45,490 nucleotides of DNA, from the NCBI GenBank assembly GCA_022837505.1, contig JALHFZ010000005.1:60011-105500 (forward strand). The letters run 5' to 3'. This DNA comes from Synergistaceae bacterium. Its GTDB lineage: Bacteria; Synergistota; Synergistia; Synergistales; Aminobacteriaceae. Under the pieces are notes generated by a model. It did no database searches, had not been told where the DNA came from, and saw only the letters and a program-made list of their open reading frames with translations. Below are positions 33,603 through 42,324 of this stretch, in pieces; within the stretch, counting starts at the first letter, position 1; each line of letters starts with the position of its first letter. A program made the position numbers and the translations under genes.

Positions 33603-34436
33603 ATGGCAGATAAATCTCCGGGAAAAGAGTGGGTTCACGGTCTTCTCGTGACCATTGCGAGCCTCCTGCTTCTTGCCGCCGCACCCCAGAGGCAGATCTT
33701 CCGGGGAGCCTCAGATCTCCTCGGGACGATACTGAGCATTCCGGAATATCCGGCGGTCATCCTCGAAAAGACGGCCAGGGAGACGGCCTTCTGGCTTCGG
33801 GACAGAAGGGCCCTTCAGACGCGCCTGGAAATTCTCGAAGAGGAAAATGTGCGGCTGAAACTCGCCTGGTCGGTGGGTTCCGCCCGTAACCTTCAGCAGG
33901 ATCTCGAGGGGCTCGCCGGCTATGCCCGGGTCACCCTCAGGGAGCCCCTCTCATGGTGGTCGGAAGTCCGGATCAACAAGGGGCTCCGGGACGGTATCCG
34001 CTCGGGGGACCCGGTACTGCAGCGAGGGTTCCTCGCCGGGCGGATCACCTCTGCCGAGGCGGGCTTCGCCTGGGTTGAGCTGATCACCTCCTCATCCCTC
34101 ATGGTCCCGGTGGTCATTGAGGAAACCCGGGATCTCGGCGTGGTCGCCGGCGACGGAGAGGGGGGGCTCTGGCTGCTCTACGTTCCCGAGGGGCGCTCCC
34201 TGTCGGAGGGGATGACGGTGAGCACCGCCATGGTGAGCGAGGCCCTTCCCCCCGGAATAAAGATCGGTACCCTTTCATCGGAAACCCGAAGGGACAGCAA
34301 TTCGTACCTCGCCTGGAGAGTGCTGCCCGGCTCGACCCTCTCCAATCTCTATGCCCTCGAGGTTCTTGCCGGCACTCTCAGGGAGCAAAGGGGAGGGCAG
34401 CCCCTCTCCGCTCCCAGGGGGGGGCCGGCGCCATGA
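33603..34436 (+). CDS. mreC: Rod-shape-determining protein MreC
   Basis: 277 residues with one N-terminal membrane helix (about 12-28), a coiled-coil (about 60-90: LQTRLEILEEENVRLK) and periplasmic beta domains (VNKGL-like INKGLRDGIRSGDPV, then LGVVAGDGEGGLWLLYVP). MreC links MreB with PBP2/RodA and activates the wall synthase. Ribosome site is weak. It lies 24 bases after mreB and overlaps mreD by ATGA. The C-terminus is Pro/Gly-rich. Confidence 0.92.
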   Translation: MADKSPGKEWVHGLLVTIASLLLLAAAPQRQIFRGASDLLGTILSIPEYPAVILEKTARETAFWLRDRRALQTRLEILEEENVRLKLAWSVGSARNLQQDLEGLAGYARVTLREPLSWWSEVRINKGLRDGIRSGDPVLQRGFLAGRITSAEAGFAWVELITSSSLMVPVVIEETRDLGVVAGDGEGGLWLLYVPEGRSLSEGMTVSTAMVSEALPPGIKIGTLSSETRRDSNSYLAWRVLPGSTLSNLYALEVLAGTLREQRGGQPLSAPRGGPAP

Positions 34437-34891
34437 TCTACCTTCTCTCCTGGTATGCCCAGGATTTTCTCCAGGTCCTGGGGACAGGAACAGCCCTCGT
34501 CCCGGAGGTTTTTCTCCTGACCCTCGTGGTCCTCTCCGTCTTCCGGCCGGAAAAGGGACCGGAGATTCTCTGGGCCGCCTTTTTCGGAGGGGTTCTGTGG
34601 GACCTCCGCTGGGTGGGTTTTCCGGGCATCACCTCCCTCCTCTACGGCGTAACCCTCACGGCGGTCCAGTTGTTCTGGAATTCCCTCCCCGTATCGGGAA
34701 GAACAGTCCCCCTCTTCGGGGCATCCCTCCTGGGGGCGAGCATTCCCATAGCCCTCACGCGAATCTTTCTCTCCCGCTACCGGGAGGGGGGCATCTTCAC
34801 CGCCTGGCTGCTCCAGCAGAGCTATATGCTCCCCCTCATTCTCCTTGCCTGCGCCCTCTACGCCTGGAGGCTGAAGAACAGCGATGTCTGA
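34433..34891 (+). CDS. mreD: Rod-shape-determining protein MreD
   Basis: 152 residues, almost entirely hydrophobic, with about five membrane helices, as in MreD. It helps assemble the MreBCD elongation complex. Sequence is poorly conserved in the family, but FFGGVLWDLRWVGFPGITSLLYG resembles the usual glycine-rich core, and the position between mreC and mrdA with ATGA and 8-base overlaps makes the call safe. Confidence 0.88.
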   Translation: MIYLLSWYAQDFLQVLGTGTALVPEVFLLTLVVLSVFRPEKGPEILWAAFFGGVLWDLRWVGFPGITSLLYGVTLTAVQLFWNSLPVSGRTVPLFGASLLGASIPIALTRIFLSRYREGGIFTAWLLQQSYMLPLILLACALYAWRLKNSDV

Positions 34892-36629
34892 CCTGAGAGC
34901 CCTTCTCGACGAACGGCTGAAGCTCTGGCGATGGATTATCGCCGCAACCCTCATCCTTCTCGGAGGGGGACTGTATTATTTCCAGATACTCCACGAGGAT
35001 ACCTATGTGCGTCTCGCCTCGGGGAACCGCCTTCGGCTCATACGCTTTCCCCCCATCCGGGGGGAGATCTACGACCGGAACGGCGCGCCCGTGGCGGCAA
35101 ACGTCACCACCTTCGATATCCTCGGGTACCCCCTCGATATCGAGAAGAACGACATGATAGAACACCTGGCCGCGCTCCTCTCGAGGCACGGCATCCCCGT
35201 CACTGGGGAGGACCTGGAGAAGAACGTGAAAAAACAGTACTGGGCCCCCTACCGGGTTGTCCGGGTCGTCACGAACATCACCCTTGCCCAGATGGCCGAT
35301 CTCGTGGCTGACCCCGAATTTCCGAGGCAGTTTTTCCCCCTTCCCGTCCGGAGGAGGACCTACCCCGCGGGGAGCCTTGCCTCGAACATCACCGGATACG
35401 TGGGGGAGATCAGCGAAAGCGAGATGAAACTGGCCGCGGGAAAGGGGTACGTCGGAGGGGACCAGACGGGGAAGACAGGGATCGAACGGCAGTATGAAGA
35501 TATCCTCAGGGGAACGCCGGGAGAAGAGTCTGTGGAAGTGGACTCCCGGGGACGGCGGGTGAAGAGCATCCATATCCGGCCCCCCGAAGAGGGAGAAGAT
35601 CTTCATCTCACCCTTGACCTCGGCGCCCAGCGCCTCGCCGCCGACCTCATGAAGGGGTACCGGGGGGCCTTGGTGGTCATGGACGTAACCACGGGGGGGC
35701 TTATCGTCCTCTACTCCTCTCCGTCCTACGACAACAACCCCCTCGCCTGGGGAGTCACGCCGAAGGAATGGAACGCCCTCATGGCCGATCCGGACAAGCC
35801 CATGATGGACAGAAGCATAGGGGGGCAGTACCCTCCGGCATCCACCTTCAAGGCCCTTGTGGCCCTGGCGGCCCTGACGGAAAAGGCGGTGACCCCCTCC
35901 ACCACCTTTTACTGTTCCGGGGAGTTCCGCCTCGGAAGACGGGTCTTCCGGTGCTGGCGACGGTCCGGCCACGGCACCATGAATCTGCTGACCGCCCTCC
36001 AGAACTCCTGCGACGTCTATTTCTACCAGGCGGGGCTCAAGCTCGGCATAACGAAGCTGATGAAATGGGCGGAACTCTTCGGCCTCGGCTCCGCCACGGG
36101 GGTTGACCTTCCGGGGGAGAGTTCTGGAACGACCGCCGGACCGGAGTGGAAGAAGGCCCGCATTAAAGAAGCATGGTACCTCGGTGACACGGTGAACTAT
36201 TCCATCGGCCAGGGGTTTCTTCTGACCACCCCCATACAGCTTGCCCGCCTCTACGCCGCCCTCGCCAACGGCGGGATGCTCGTGACCCCCCACCTCTCCT
36301 CCGGAGGAGGGGAGCCTCCGAAGAAGCTCGATGTCTCCGGGAAGGATCTCGACATCGTGAGGAAGGGGCTCGACTATGTCGTCCGGCGCGGAACGGGGCG
36401 CCAGGCGGGGAGCTTCGGGATCACCGTGGCGGGGAAGACGGGGACCGCCCAGAATTCCCACGGGGACGATCATGCCCTCTTCGCGGGGTATGCCCCCATG
36501 GACGACCCGAAATATGTCGCCGTGGCCATCATCGAAGGGGGGCTTCACGGAAGCTCCGTAGCCTCGCCCATGGTGGGAGAGATCCTGTCCTATCTTCTCC
36601 TTCCCGAGTCGAGGGCAAAAACACAATGA
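34884..36629 (+). CDS. mrdA: Penicillin-binding protein 2 (peptidoglycan transpeptidase)
   Basis: 581 residues. The class B PBP of the elongation machinery, anchored by one N-terminal helix (about 16-34). Dimerisation domain starts at FPPIRGEIYDRNG. The transpeptidase motifs are STFK with catalytic Ser320, SCD (375-377, the PBP2 form of SxN) and KTG (518-520). It crosslinks lateral wall together with RodA, encoded four genes downstream. The start overlaps mreD by 8 bases. The short periplasmic C-terminus is usual. Confidence 0.95.
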   Translation: MSDLRALLDERLKLWRWIIAATLILLGGGLYYFQILHEDTYVRLASGNRLRLIRFPPIRGEIYDRNGAPVAANVTTFDILGYPLDIEKNDMIEHLAALLSRHGIPVTGEDLEKNVKKQYWAPYRVVRVVTNITLAQMADLVADPEFPRQFFPLPVRRRTYPAGSLASNITGYVGEISESEMKLAAGKGYVGGDQTGKTGIERQYEDILRGTPGEESVEVDSRGRRVKSIHIRPPEEGEDLHLTLDLGAQRLAADLMKGYRGALVVMDVTTGGLIVLYSSPSYDNNPLAWGVTPKEWNALMADPDKPMMDRSIGGQYPPASTFKALVALAALTEKAVTPSTTFYCSGEFRLGRRVFRCWRRSGHGTMNLLTALQNSCDVYFYQAGLKLGITKLMKWAELFGLGSATGVDLPGESSGTTAGPEWKKARIKEAWYLGDTVNYSIGQGFLLTTPIQLARLYAALANGGMLVTPHLSSGGGEPPKKLDVSGKDLDIVRKGLDYVVRRGTGRQAGSFGITVAGKTGTAQNSHGDDHALFAGYAPMDDPKYVAVAIIEGGLHGSSVASPMVGEILSYLLLPESRAKTQ

Positions 36630-36636
36630 TTTTTCA

Positions 36637-36642
36637 GGGAGG
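36637..36642 (+). promoter_or_regulatory. Ribosome binding site deciding the minC start
   Basis: GGGAGG lies 7 bases before ATG 36650, favouring it over the ATG at 36626 that overlaps mrdA. Confidence 0.7.
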
Positions 36643-36649
36643 AACAAAT

Positions 36650-37345
36650 ATGTCCTATGCGGCAAACAGCAGGAACTCCCCGGAGGAGGGGATAATCCTC
36701 AAAGGAACGGGGTACGGCCTCCGGATGATCTTCTCCGAGGACCCTCCGGAGGAGGAGCTCTTCTCCTCCCTCAGGCGGCTTTCCGCCGAAGTCCCCGTCC
36801 TGTCGGGCAATCTCGGCGTCGTCCTCGATTTTCAGGGACGCCCTTTGACCCGGGCCTTTATTCTGCGCCTTCTGTCAGAGTTCGTCTGGCCCGGAAATAT
36901 CCGTGTCCTCTCCTGGATATGCCTCGACGGAGAGACTATGAACAATCTGCGAAGCATGGGGGCGGCCACGGGTGAGCCTGTGCCGGAGAGAACCGGACGG
37001 GGAGAGAAGTCCGCTTCCGGCTCCCTTATTCTTCACCGCTCCCTCCGGTCCGGCCAGAGGGTTGAGCACGACGGGGACATCCTGATCATCGGCCATGTGA
37101 ACGACGGAGCGGAGGTCTTCGCCTCGGGGAGCATCTGCGTCTGGGGAAGGCTCAAAGGGACTGCCCACGCCGGGCTCGACGGCGGTGAGGAGCATACTGT
37201 GGTCGCCGGACTTTTTGAGGCCGCTCAGGTCCGCCTCGGATCAAAGGTGAGCGCTTCTCTCGGAAGCGGTATGGAATGGTGGGGAAAACCTGTTATCATT
37301 ACCTGCGAGAACAATTCCCTCATCGTGAGGGAACTGCAGCTGTAA
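36650..37345 (+). CDS. minC: Septum site-determining protein MinC
   Basis: 231 residues. MinC blocks FtsZ polymerisation at places where MinD recruits it. Weakly conserved N-terminal FtsZ-binding domain (about 1-105), then a linker and the C-terminal beta-helix domain starting at LILHRSLRSGQRVEHDGDILIIG with GRLKGTAHAGLDG, the MinD-interaction signature. Start chosen by the GGGAGG site; the alternative ATG 36626 would add 8 residues and overlap mrdA. Its neighbours minD and minE confirm the call. Confidence 0.93.
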   Translation: MSYAANSRNSPEEGIILKGTGYGLRMIFSEDPPEEELFSSLRRLSAEVPVLSGNLGVVLDFQGRPLTRAFILRLLSEFVWPGNIRVLSWICLDGETMNNLRSMGAATGEPVPERTGRGEKSASGSLILHRSLRSGQRVEHDGDILIIGHVNDGAEVFASGSICVWGRLKGTAHAGLDGGEEHTVVAGLFEAAQVRLGSKVSASLGSGMEWWGKPVIITCENNSLIVRELQL

Positions 37346-37406
37346 AAAAGAACCCCCAGGGGTCCGCAGACCGGAGCCCCTGACGGGCGGGAAGGGGAGA
37401 ATTTTT

Positions 37407-38213
37407 TTGGATCCTCGTGTCATCGTAATAACTTCGGGGAAAGGCGGTGTGGGGAAGACCACCACCACATCGAATATAGCCGTGGCCCTCGCACGGGGAG
37501 GACACCGTGTCGTTGCCGTGGACGCCGACATTGGCCTTCGCAATCTTGATGTGATCATGGGGCTTGAAAACCGCGTGGTCTATAATTTCATCGATGTCCT
37601 CGAGGGGACCTGCAGGCTTCACCAGGCCCTTGTCCGGGACAAGCGGGTGGAGAACCTTTTTCTTCTGCCCGCGGCCCAGACCCGGACGAAGGACGCGGTA
37701 AACTCGGCCCAGATGGAAGAGCTGTGCGCCATGCTCCGGAAGGAGTTCGACTTTATCCTCCTCGACAGCCCCGCCGGAATCGAAAGCGGGTTCCGGAATG
37801 CCGCTGTGGGGGCCGATGAGGCCATCGTCATCGCCACCCCCGAGGTCTCCTCCGTACGGGATGCAGACCGGATCATCGGTCTCCTCGAGTCCATGGGGAA
37901 GACCCCCATCCGGCTCGTCATCAACCGCCTCCGGCCGAACCTCGTCAGGCAGGGGGATATGCTTGAGGTGAGCGATGTCCTCGATATCCTCGCCATCGAC
38001 CTTCTGGGGATCGTTCCGGAGGATGACAGCGTAGTGAAGGCCTCCAACCGGGGGGAGCCCCTTACCTTCACGGATACGTCCCCTGCGTCAAAGGCCTTTC
38101 AGAGGATCGCCCTGCGGATCGCCGGAGAAGATGTGCCCTTTCCGAAATTCGACGAAGACCGGTCGTCGGGTTTTTTCGCCGCCCTGCGGAAGTTTTTCGG
38201 TCGAACGGAATAG
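37407..38213 (+). CDS. minD: Septum site-determining ATPase MinD
   Basis: 268 residues. Membrane-cycling ATPase that carries MinC to the poles and is driven off by MinE. Deviant Walker A GKGGVGKTTT (11-20) with signature Lys12, VDADIGLRNLD, LLDSPAG, and the C-terminal amphipathic membrane anchor (FFAALRKFFGR). The start is TTG with AAGGGGAGA 6-7 bases upstream; the family N-terminus follows directly. The 61-base gap after minC contains an imperfect hairpin (about 37358-37381) with no T-run. Confidence 0.96.
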   Translation: MDPRVIVITSGKGGVGKTTTTSNIAVALARGGHRVVAVDADIGLRNLDVIMGLENRVVYNFIDVLEGTCRLHQALVRDKRVENLFLLPAAQTRTKDAVNSAQMEELCAMLRKEFDFILLDSPAGIESGFRNAAVGADEAIVIATPEVSSVRDADRIIGLLESMGKTPIRLVINRLRPNLVRQGDMLEVSDVLDILAIDLLGIVPEDDSVVKASNRGEPLTFTDTSPASKAFQRIALRIAGEDVPFPKFDEDRSSGFFAALRKFFGRTE

Positions 38214-38225
38214 GAGGAAGAGGAC

Positions 38226-38567
38226 ATGGCCATGGAATTTCTCAAGAAGTTTTTTTCCCGGGGCGGTTCGAAGAACACCGCCAAGGAGAGACTGCAGATC
38301 GTCCTCATTCACGACAGGGCGGACATTTCCCCGGAGATGCTGGACAGCCTCCGGAGGGACATGATCGGCGTTATCACCCGCTATATGGATATCGACACGT
38401 CGAAAATAGAGATGGATTTCGACAGGGAGGACCGTTCTGTGGCCTTCGTGGCAAACATACCCGTCATCCGGATCAAGAGAACACCCCTGCCGGAGGAGAC
38501 GGGAGGAGAGAAAAAAGACGATGGAGGAAAAAAGACTCAGTCTAAGAGAAAAACTGGCCGGGCTTGA
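38226..38567 (+). CDS. minE: Cell division topological specificity factor MinE
   Basis: 113 residues. N-terminal amphipathic helix (EFLKKFFSRG), the anti-MinCD segment KNTAKERLQIVLIHDRADISPEML, then the dimerisation domain ending near residue 85. The last 25 residues are a Lys/Glu/Gly tail that overlaps rodA by 47 bases and exceeds the usual 85-90 length. AGGAGGAAGAGGAC gives a strong ribosome site. It completes a full MinCDE oscillator. Confidence 0.95.
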   Translation: MAMEFLKKFFSRGGSKNTAKERLQIVLIHDRADISPEMLDSLRRDMIGVITRYMDIDTSKIEMDFDREDRSVAFVANIPVIRIKRTPLPEETGGEKKDDGGKKTQSKRKTGRA

Positions 38568-39627
38568 CAAGCTCCAGCTTCTGCCGGTCCTTTTTCTTTT
38601 TTTCCTCGGGATTCTCTCCATCTACAGCGCGGGAGCGGGAGCGTCCGGAGGAGGAATGAAATTCGCCCTCCGCCAGCTTGTCTGGGGGGGCATCTCCGCC
38701 GCCGCATTTTTATTTGTGCTCCACACGGGGTATGCCCGGATCCTGGGAGCTGCCTATCCGATCTATATGGGGACGCTGGCGGTCCTTTTCTCCGTCATGA
38801 TCCTCGGGCTGACCGTCAAAGGGTCCCAGAGCTGGCTCTCCCTGGGGTTTCTCCGGTTTCAGCCCTCGGAGTTCGGCAAGGTGGCCCTCATCCTGGTGAT
38901 GGCGAAACATCTCTGCCGATACCCGCCCCTGACGGCATCCTCATTTCTCTCCGCCCTCGGCCTGGCGGGGGCTTCGGGAATGTTGGTGCTCCTTCAGCCC
39001 GATGCCGGAAGCGCCCTTGTCTACGGCGCCATCACCATCGTAGTTGTCGTCGCTGCGGGGACGCCCTGGAAATACCCCCTCACCCTCGGCGGCACAGCCC
39101 TTCTCCTGATCCCCTTCGGCTGGGGGGTTTTGAAGGAATACCAGAAGGCCCGCATCCTGGTATTTCTCGATCCCTGGTCCGATCCCCTCGGGGCGGGGTA
39201 CAACGTCATCCAGTCCCGGATCGCCGTAGGATCGGGCGGCCTGCTCGGCAAGGGGTTTCTCGAGGGAATGCAGAGCAAGCTGCGGTTTCTTCCCGAGCCC
39301 CACACGGACTTCATCTTCAGCGTTTTCTCCGAGGAGTTCGGTTTCGCCGGGGCCATAGGAGTTCTCGTCCTTTTCGGCCTTTTATTCTGGCGGCTTATCG
39401 AGACGGGGATGCGGACGAAGGACAGCAGGGCAAAGGTCCTTATAGCGGGAGTTTCCGCCTGGATCTGGTTTCAGACGGCCGAAAGCATCGGCATGAGCAT
39501 GGGCCTTCTTCCCGTGACGGGACTGCCCCTCCCCTTCGTGAGCTACGGAGGGAGCTCCCTTCTCTCCCTTTCCATCGCCCTTGCCCTGGTCCAGAGCGTC
39601 TACCTCTCCACTCTGAAGAGTTATTGA
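38521..39627 (+). CDS. rodA: Peptidoglycan glycosyltransferase RodA (SEDS)
   Basis: 368 residues with about ten membrane helices. It polymerises glycan strands as the partner of PBP2. SEDS motifs: KGSQSWLSLGFLRFQPSEFGK, the catalytic Asp in LVLLQPDAGSALVYG, DPWSDPLGAGYNVIQS and LPFVSYGGSSLL. A GGAGGAGAG site lies upstream inside minE and the 47-base overlap suggests coupled translation. The gene could be FtsW, but the position in an mre/mrdA block favours RodA. Confidence 0.93.
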   Translation: MEEKRLSLREKLAGLDKLQLLPVLFLFFLGILSIYSAGAGASGGGMKFALRQLVWGGISAAAFLFVLHTGYARILGAAYPIYMGTLAVLFSVMILGLTVKGSQSWLSLGFLRFQPSEFGKVALILVMAKHLCRYPPLTASSFLSALGLAGASGMLVLLQPDAGSALVYGAITIVVVVAAGTPWKYPLTLGGTALLLIPFGWGVLKEYQKARILVFLDPWSDPLGAGYNVIQSRIAVGSGGLLGKGFLEGMQSKLRFLPEPHTDFIFSVFSEEFGFAGAIGVLVLFGLLFWRLIETGMRTKDSRAKVLIAGVSAWIWFQTAESIGMSMGLLPVTGLPLPFVSYGGSSLLSLSIALALVQSVYLSTLKSY

Positions 39628-39693
39628 GGGAAGACTCCCCGGGGAAAAGGGGGAGAGGGGCTGAGTACCGTGAAAAATTTGAGGGCGGCTGAT

Positions 39694-39737
39694 TTCCTCC
39701 GGCGAAAGCCGGGGGGACGGACTGTCCTGCAGGAGGA
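39694..39737 (+). other. Leader structure with possible ribosome-site masking, before the radical SAM gene
   Basis: CCTCCGGC-GAAA-GCCGGGGG (39696-39715) is an 8-bp hairpin with a GNRA loop. Its 5' arm TCCTCC (39695-39700) is also complementary to the GGAGGA ribosome site (39732-39737). TCCTGCAGGA (39725-39734) is a perfect palindrome touching the same site. Confidence 0.45.
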
Positions 39738-39742
39738 TTTTT

Positions 39743-41620
39743 ATGGAATATCCGGAATATAACGACGAGATGTGGCCCCTTCTTTCCGATGTGAAGCGCC
39801 CGTCCCGGTACGCCGGATGCGAGTTCGGCGCCCGTCCCCCGAAAGAGGGAAAAAATGGCCTTGTCCGTTTCTGCCTGGCCTTTCCAGACGTCTACGAGAT
39901 CGGAATGAGCTTCCTCGGTTTTCAGATCCTTTACTTTCTTCTCAAGGATCACCCCCTTGGGGATGCCGAGAGGGTCTACTGCCCCTGGACGGATATGGAG
40001 GCCCTGCTGAGGGAAAAGGGCCTTCCCCTGACGAGCATCGAAAGCACCCGGCCCATGTCGGCATTCGACGTGGTGGGCTTCACCCTCCAGTATGAGCTGA
40101 GCTACACGAACATCCTCACCATGCTCGACCTCGGCGGCATCCCCCTTCTCTCCGAAGACCGGGGGGAGAGGGACCCCCTAGTGTGCGCCGGAGGAGTAGG
40201 GGCCCTGACCCCCGAACCTCTCGCCCCCTTCATCGATTTTTTCTGCGTGGGAGACGGGGAGGAGCTTCTTCCCGAGGTGGTGAACACCCTCTCCCGGATG
40301 AAGGGGTATCCGAGGGGAGATCGGCTTGAGGCCCTTTCAAGGATCGAAGGGGTCTATGTCCCCTCCCTCGGGGAGGTTCATTATGAGGAAGGGGGAGGCG
40401 TCCGGATGACCTTCCCGGGAAGGGAGAAGGCCCTTCCCGTACGCCGGAGGGCTGTCGCCTCCCTTGATGACGCCTACTTCCCCTCCATGCTCCTCGTCCC
40501 CTCGGGGGGAATCGTCCACGACCGGATCCCTGTGGAACTTTTCCGGGGGTGCACCAGGGGGTGCCGTTTCTGCCAGGCCGGGATGGTGACCCGTCCTGTC
40601 CGGGAGCGGTCCGCCTCTTCGGTGGTTGAAAAAACGGTGGATCTCGTTCAGAAGACGGGGTGGGAGGAGGTAGGGCTTCTCTCCCTCTCCTCCTGCGACT
40701 ACACGGATATCCGTCCGGTCATCCGGGAACTGACGGAACGCCTTTCGCCGCTGAACGTGACAGTCAGCCTCCCCAGCCTCAGAATGGATACCTTTTCAGT
40801 CAATCTGGCCGCCCAGGTCCAGTCCGCCGGAAGGGGAGGGGTCACCTTCGCCCCTGAGGCGGGAACCCAGAGGCTCCGGGATGTCATCAACAAGGGCGTC
40901 ACCGATTCTGATTTCGACGCCTGCCTCACCGCCGCCTTTCAGGCGGGGTGGGACCGGATCAAGCTCTATTTCATGATGGGCCTCCCCACGGAGACAACGG
41001 AGGATCTTGACGGTATCGTCCAGATGGGGGAGCGGGCACTCGCCCTCGGAAAGAGCTGCAAGAAAAGGGCGAAGATCACCCTTTCCGTGGCCGGCTTCGT
41101 CCCCAAGCCCCACACTCCCTTTCAGTGGGAACCCCAGCTCTCCGTGGAGGAGCTGCGGGAGCGGGGGCGGTACCTCAAAAGCGCCGTCGGCCGCCTCTAC
41201 GGAGGAAAGAACAGCCCAATCACCCTCAAGTACCACGAGCCTGAGCAGACCTTTCTCGAGGGAGTCTTCGCCCGGGGGGACCGGAGGCTTGCCCCGGTGC
41301 TTCTCGCCGCATGGAGGAAGGGGGCCCGCTTCGACGGGTGGACCGAGACCTTCTCCTGGCCCCTCTGGAGGGAGACCTTCTCTGAACAGGGGGTCGACCC
41401 TGCTTTTTACACCTCCCGGGAACGCCCCCTCGACGAACCCCTTCCCTGGGATCATATCGATGCCGGGGTCTCCCGGGAGTTTCTCGCCCGGGAGAGCAGG
41501 CTTGCCCGGCAGGGGATCCTGTCCCCCGACTGCAGACCCCTCGGTTCCGACGAGGGGAGCCCCTGCCGGTTCTGCGGCATTATCGACTGCCCCGTGGCGG
41601 AGAGGAAGGGAAGATCATGA
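39743..41620 (+). CDS. B12-binding-type radical SAM protein, TIGR03960 family
   Basis: 625 residues. The N-terminal half (FCLAFPDVYEIGMSFLGFQILY and GFTLQYELSYTN) resembles a B12-binding-like domain. The radical SAM cluster CTRGCRFC has Cys270, Cys274 and Cys277, followed by EVGLLSLSSCDYTD and FAPEAGTQRLRDVINKG. The C-terminus has a further CRFCGIIDCP cysteine cluster. The reaction is unknown. It is always found with the DUF2344 protein, here in ATGA overlap, and often near rng and L21, so a link to RNA or ribosome modification is suspected but unproven. Confidence 0.88.
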   Translation: MEYPEYNDEMWPLLSDVKRPSRYAGCEFGARPPKEGKNGLVRFCLAFPDVYEIGMSFLGFQILYFLLKDHPLGDAERVYCPWTDMEALLREKGLPLTSIESTRPMSAFDVVGFTLQYELSYTNILTMLDLGGIPLLSEDRGERDPLVCAGGVGALTPEPLAPFIDFFCVGDGEELLPEVVNTLSRMKGYPRGDRLEALSRIEGVYVPSLGEVHYEEGGGVRMTFPGREKALPVRRRAVASLDDAYFPSMLLVPSGGIVHDRIPVELFRGCTRGCRFCQAGMVTRPVRERSASSVVEKTVDLVQKTGWEEVGLLSLSSCDYTDIRPVIRELTERLSPLNVTVSLPSLRMDTFSVNLAAQVQSAGRGGVTFAPEAGTQRLRDVINKGVTDSDFDACLTAAFQAGWDRIKLYFMMGLPTETTEDLDGIVQMGERALALGKSCKKRAKITLSVAGFVPKPHTPFQWEPQLSVEELRERGRYLKSAVGRLYGGKNSPITLKYHEPEQTFLEGVFARGDRRLAPVLLAAWRKGARFDGWTETFSWPLWRETFSEQGVDPAFYTSRERPLDEPLPWDHIDAGVSREFLARESRLARQGILSPDCRPLGSDEGSPCRFCGIIDCPVAERKGRS

Positions 41621-42324
41621 CCAGAGTGCGTCTTACCTTCTCAAAGCGCGGCAGGGCCTGCTTCATCCCTCATATCGCCCTCCCCACGATTTTCTCCCGG
41701 GGGGGAAACCGGGCAGGCATCCCCTTCGAACTCTCCGAGGGGTTCACTCCCCGGCCGAGGATCAGCCTCGGACCGGAGCTCTCCGTGGGCGTCCCCGCCC
41801 TGTTCGAACCCTTCGAAGTCCGCCTTTCCTCCTGGGACCCCGCCATGGAGGGGGAATGGAATGCCTGCCTGCCCCAGGGGTTCGCCCTCACCGGAAGCGT
41901 GGAGATAACGGCCCTGCCGGGAACCCCCGGAGCACGGGCCCTGAGCAGATGGTGCGAGGGGGGCTCCTGTCTTCTGGCCCTCCGGAAAGGGGTGGAGGGG
42001 AAGGACCGAATTCCCGGCTGCCTTGAAAATCTTGTGCGGAGGGAGGAGCTCCTCTTCTTTGAGGAGGTCCCCGGTCTGCCCGGGGGTTTCTTCCGCTGCA
42101 TCATGAAGGATCCCTCCCGAAGAGGTCCCGGGATGCTCGTGAAGGCCCTCGCGGAGGAGGGGATCGTCCGGGGATGGCCCGAGGTCTTTCTTCTTCGGGA
42201 AGCCGTCGGCACCCTCGGGAGCTTCTCTCCCTCCGGTGCCCCCCGGGTGCTCCCCCTTGCCTGTTCCCCCGTCGGGGCTCTGAAAGCCCCCCCTCTGTCT
42301 GCCCCGGAAGGAGAAGAATCATGA
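41617..42324 (+). CDS. Radical SAM-linked protein, TIGR03936/DUF2344 family
   Basis: 235 residues. N-terminal VRLTFSKRGRACFIPHIAL, then ELSEGFTPRPRISLGPELSVGV, are the family's fixed motifs. In some bacteria it is fused to the preceding radical SAM protein, which argues for a joint but unknown role. The C-terminal third is Pro/Leu-rich and variable. ATGA overlaps on both sides (41617-41620 and 42321-42324) make the three-gene unit translationally coupled. Confidence 0.87.
   Translation: MTRVRLTFSKRGRACFIPHIALPTIFSRGGNRAGIPFELSEGFTPRPRISLGPELSVGVPALFEPFEVRLSSWDPAMEGEWNACLPQGFALTGSVEITALPGTPGARALSRWCEGGSCLLALRKGVEGKDRIPGCLENLVRREELLFFEEVPGLPGGFFRCIMKDPSRRGPGMLVKALAEEGIVRGWPEVFLLREAVGTLGSFSPSGAPRVLPLACSPVGALKAPPLSAPEGEES

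Noticed and set aside
34836..36665. A 609-codon minus-strand frame opposite mrdA
   Set aside because: Antisense shadow of a gene with all PBP motifs; low-complexity composition.
42174..42320. Upstream extension of rng by 49 codons
   Set aside because: Overlaps the DUF2344 gene, is Ser/Arg/Pro-rich, and the ATGA start with AAGGAGAAG is better.
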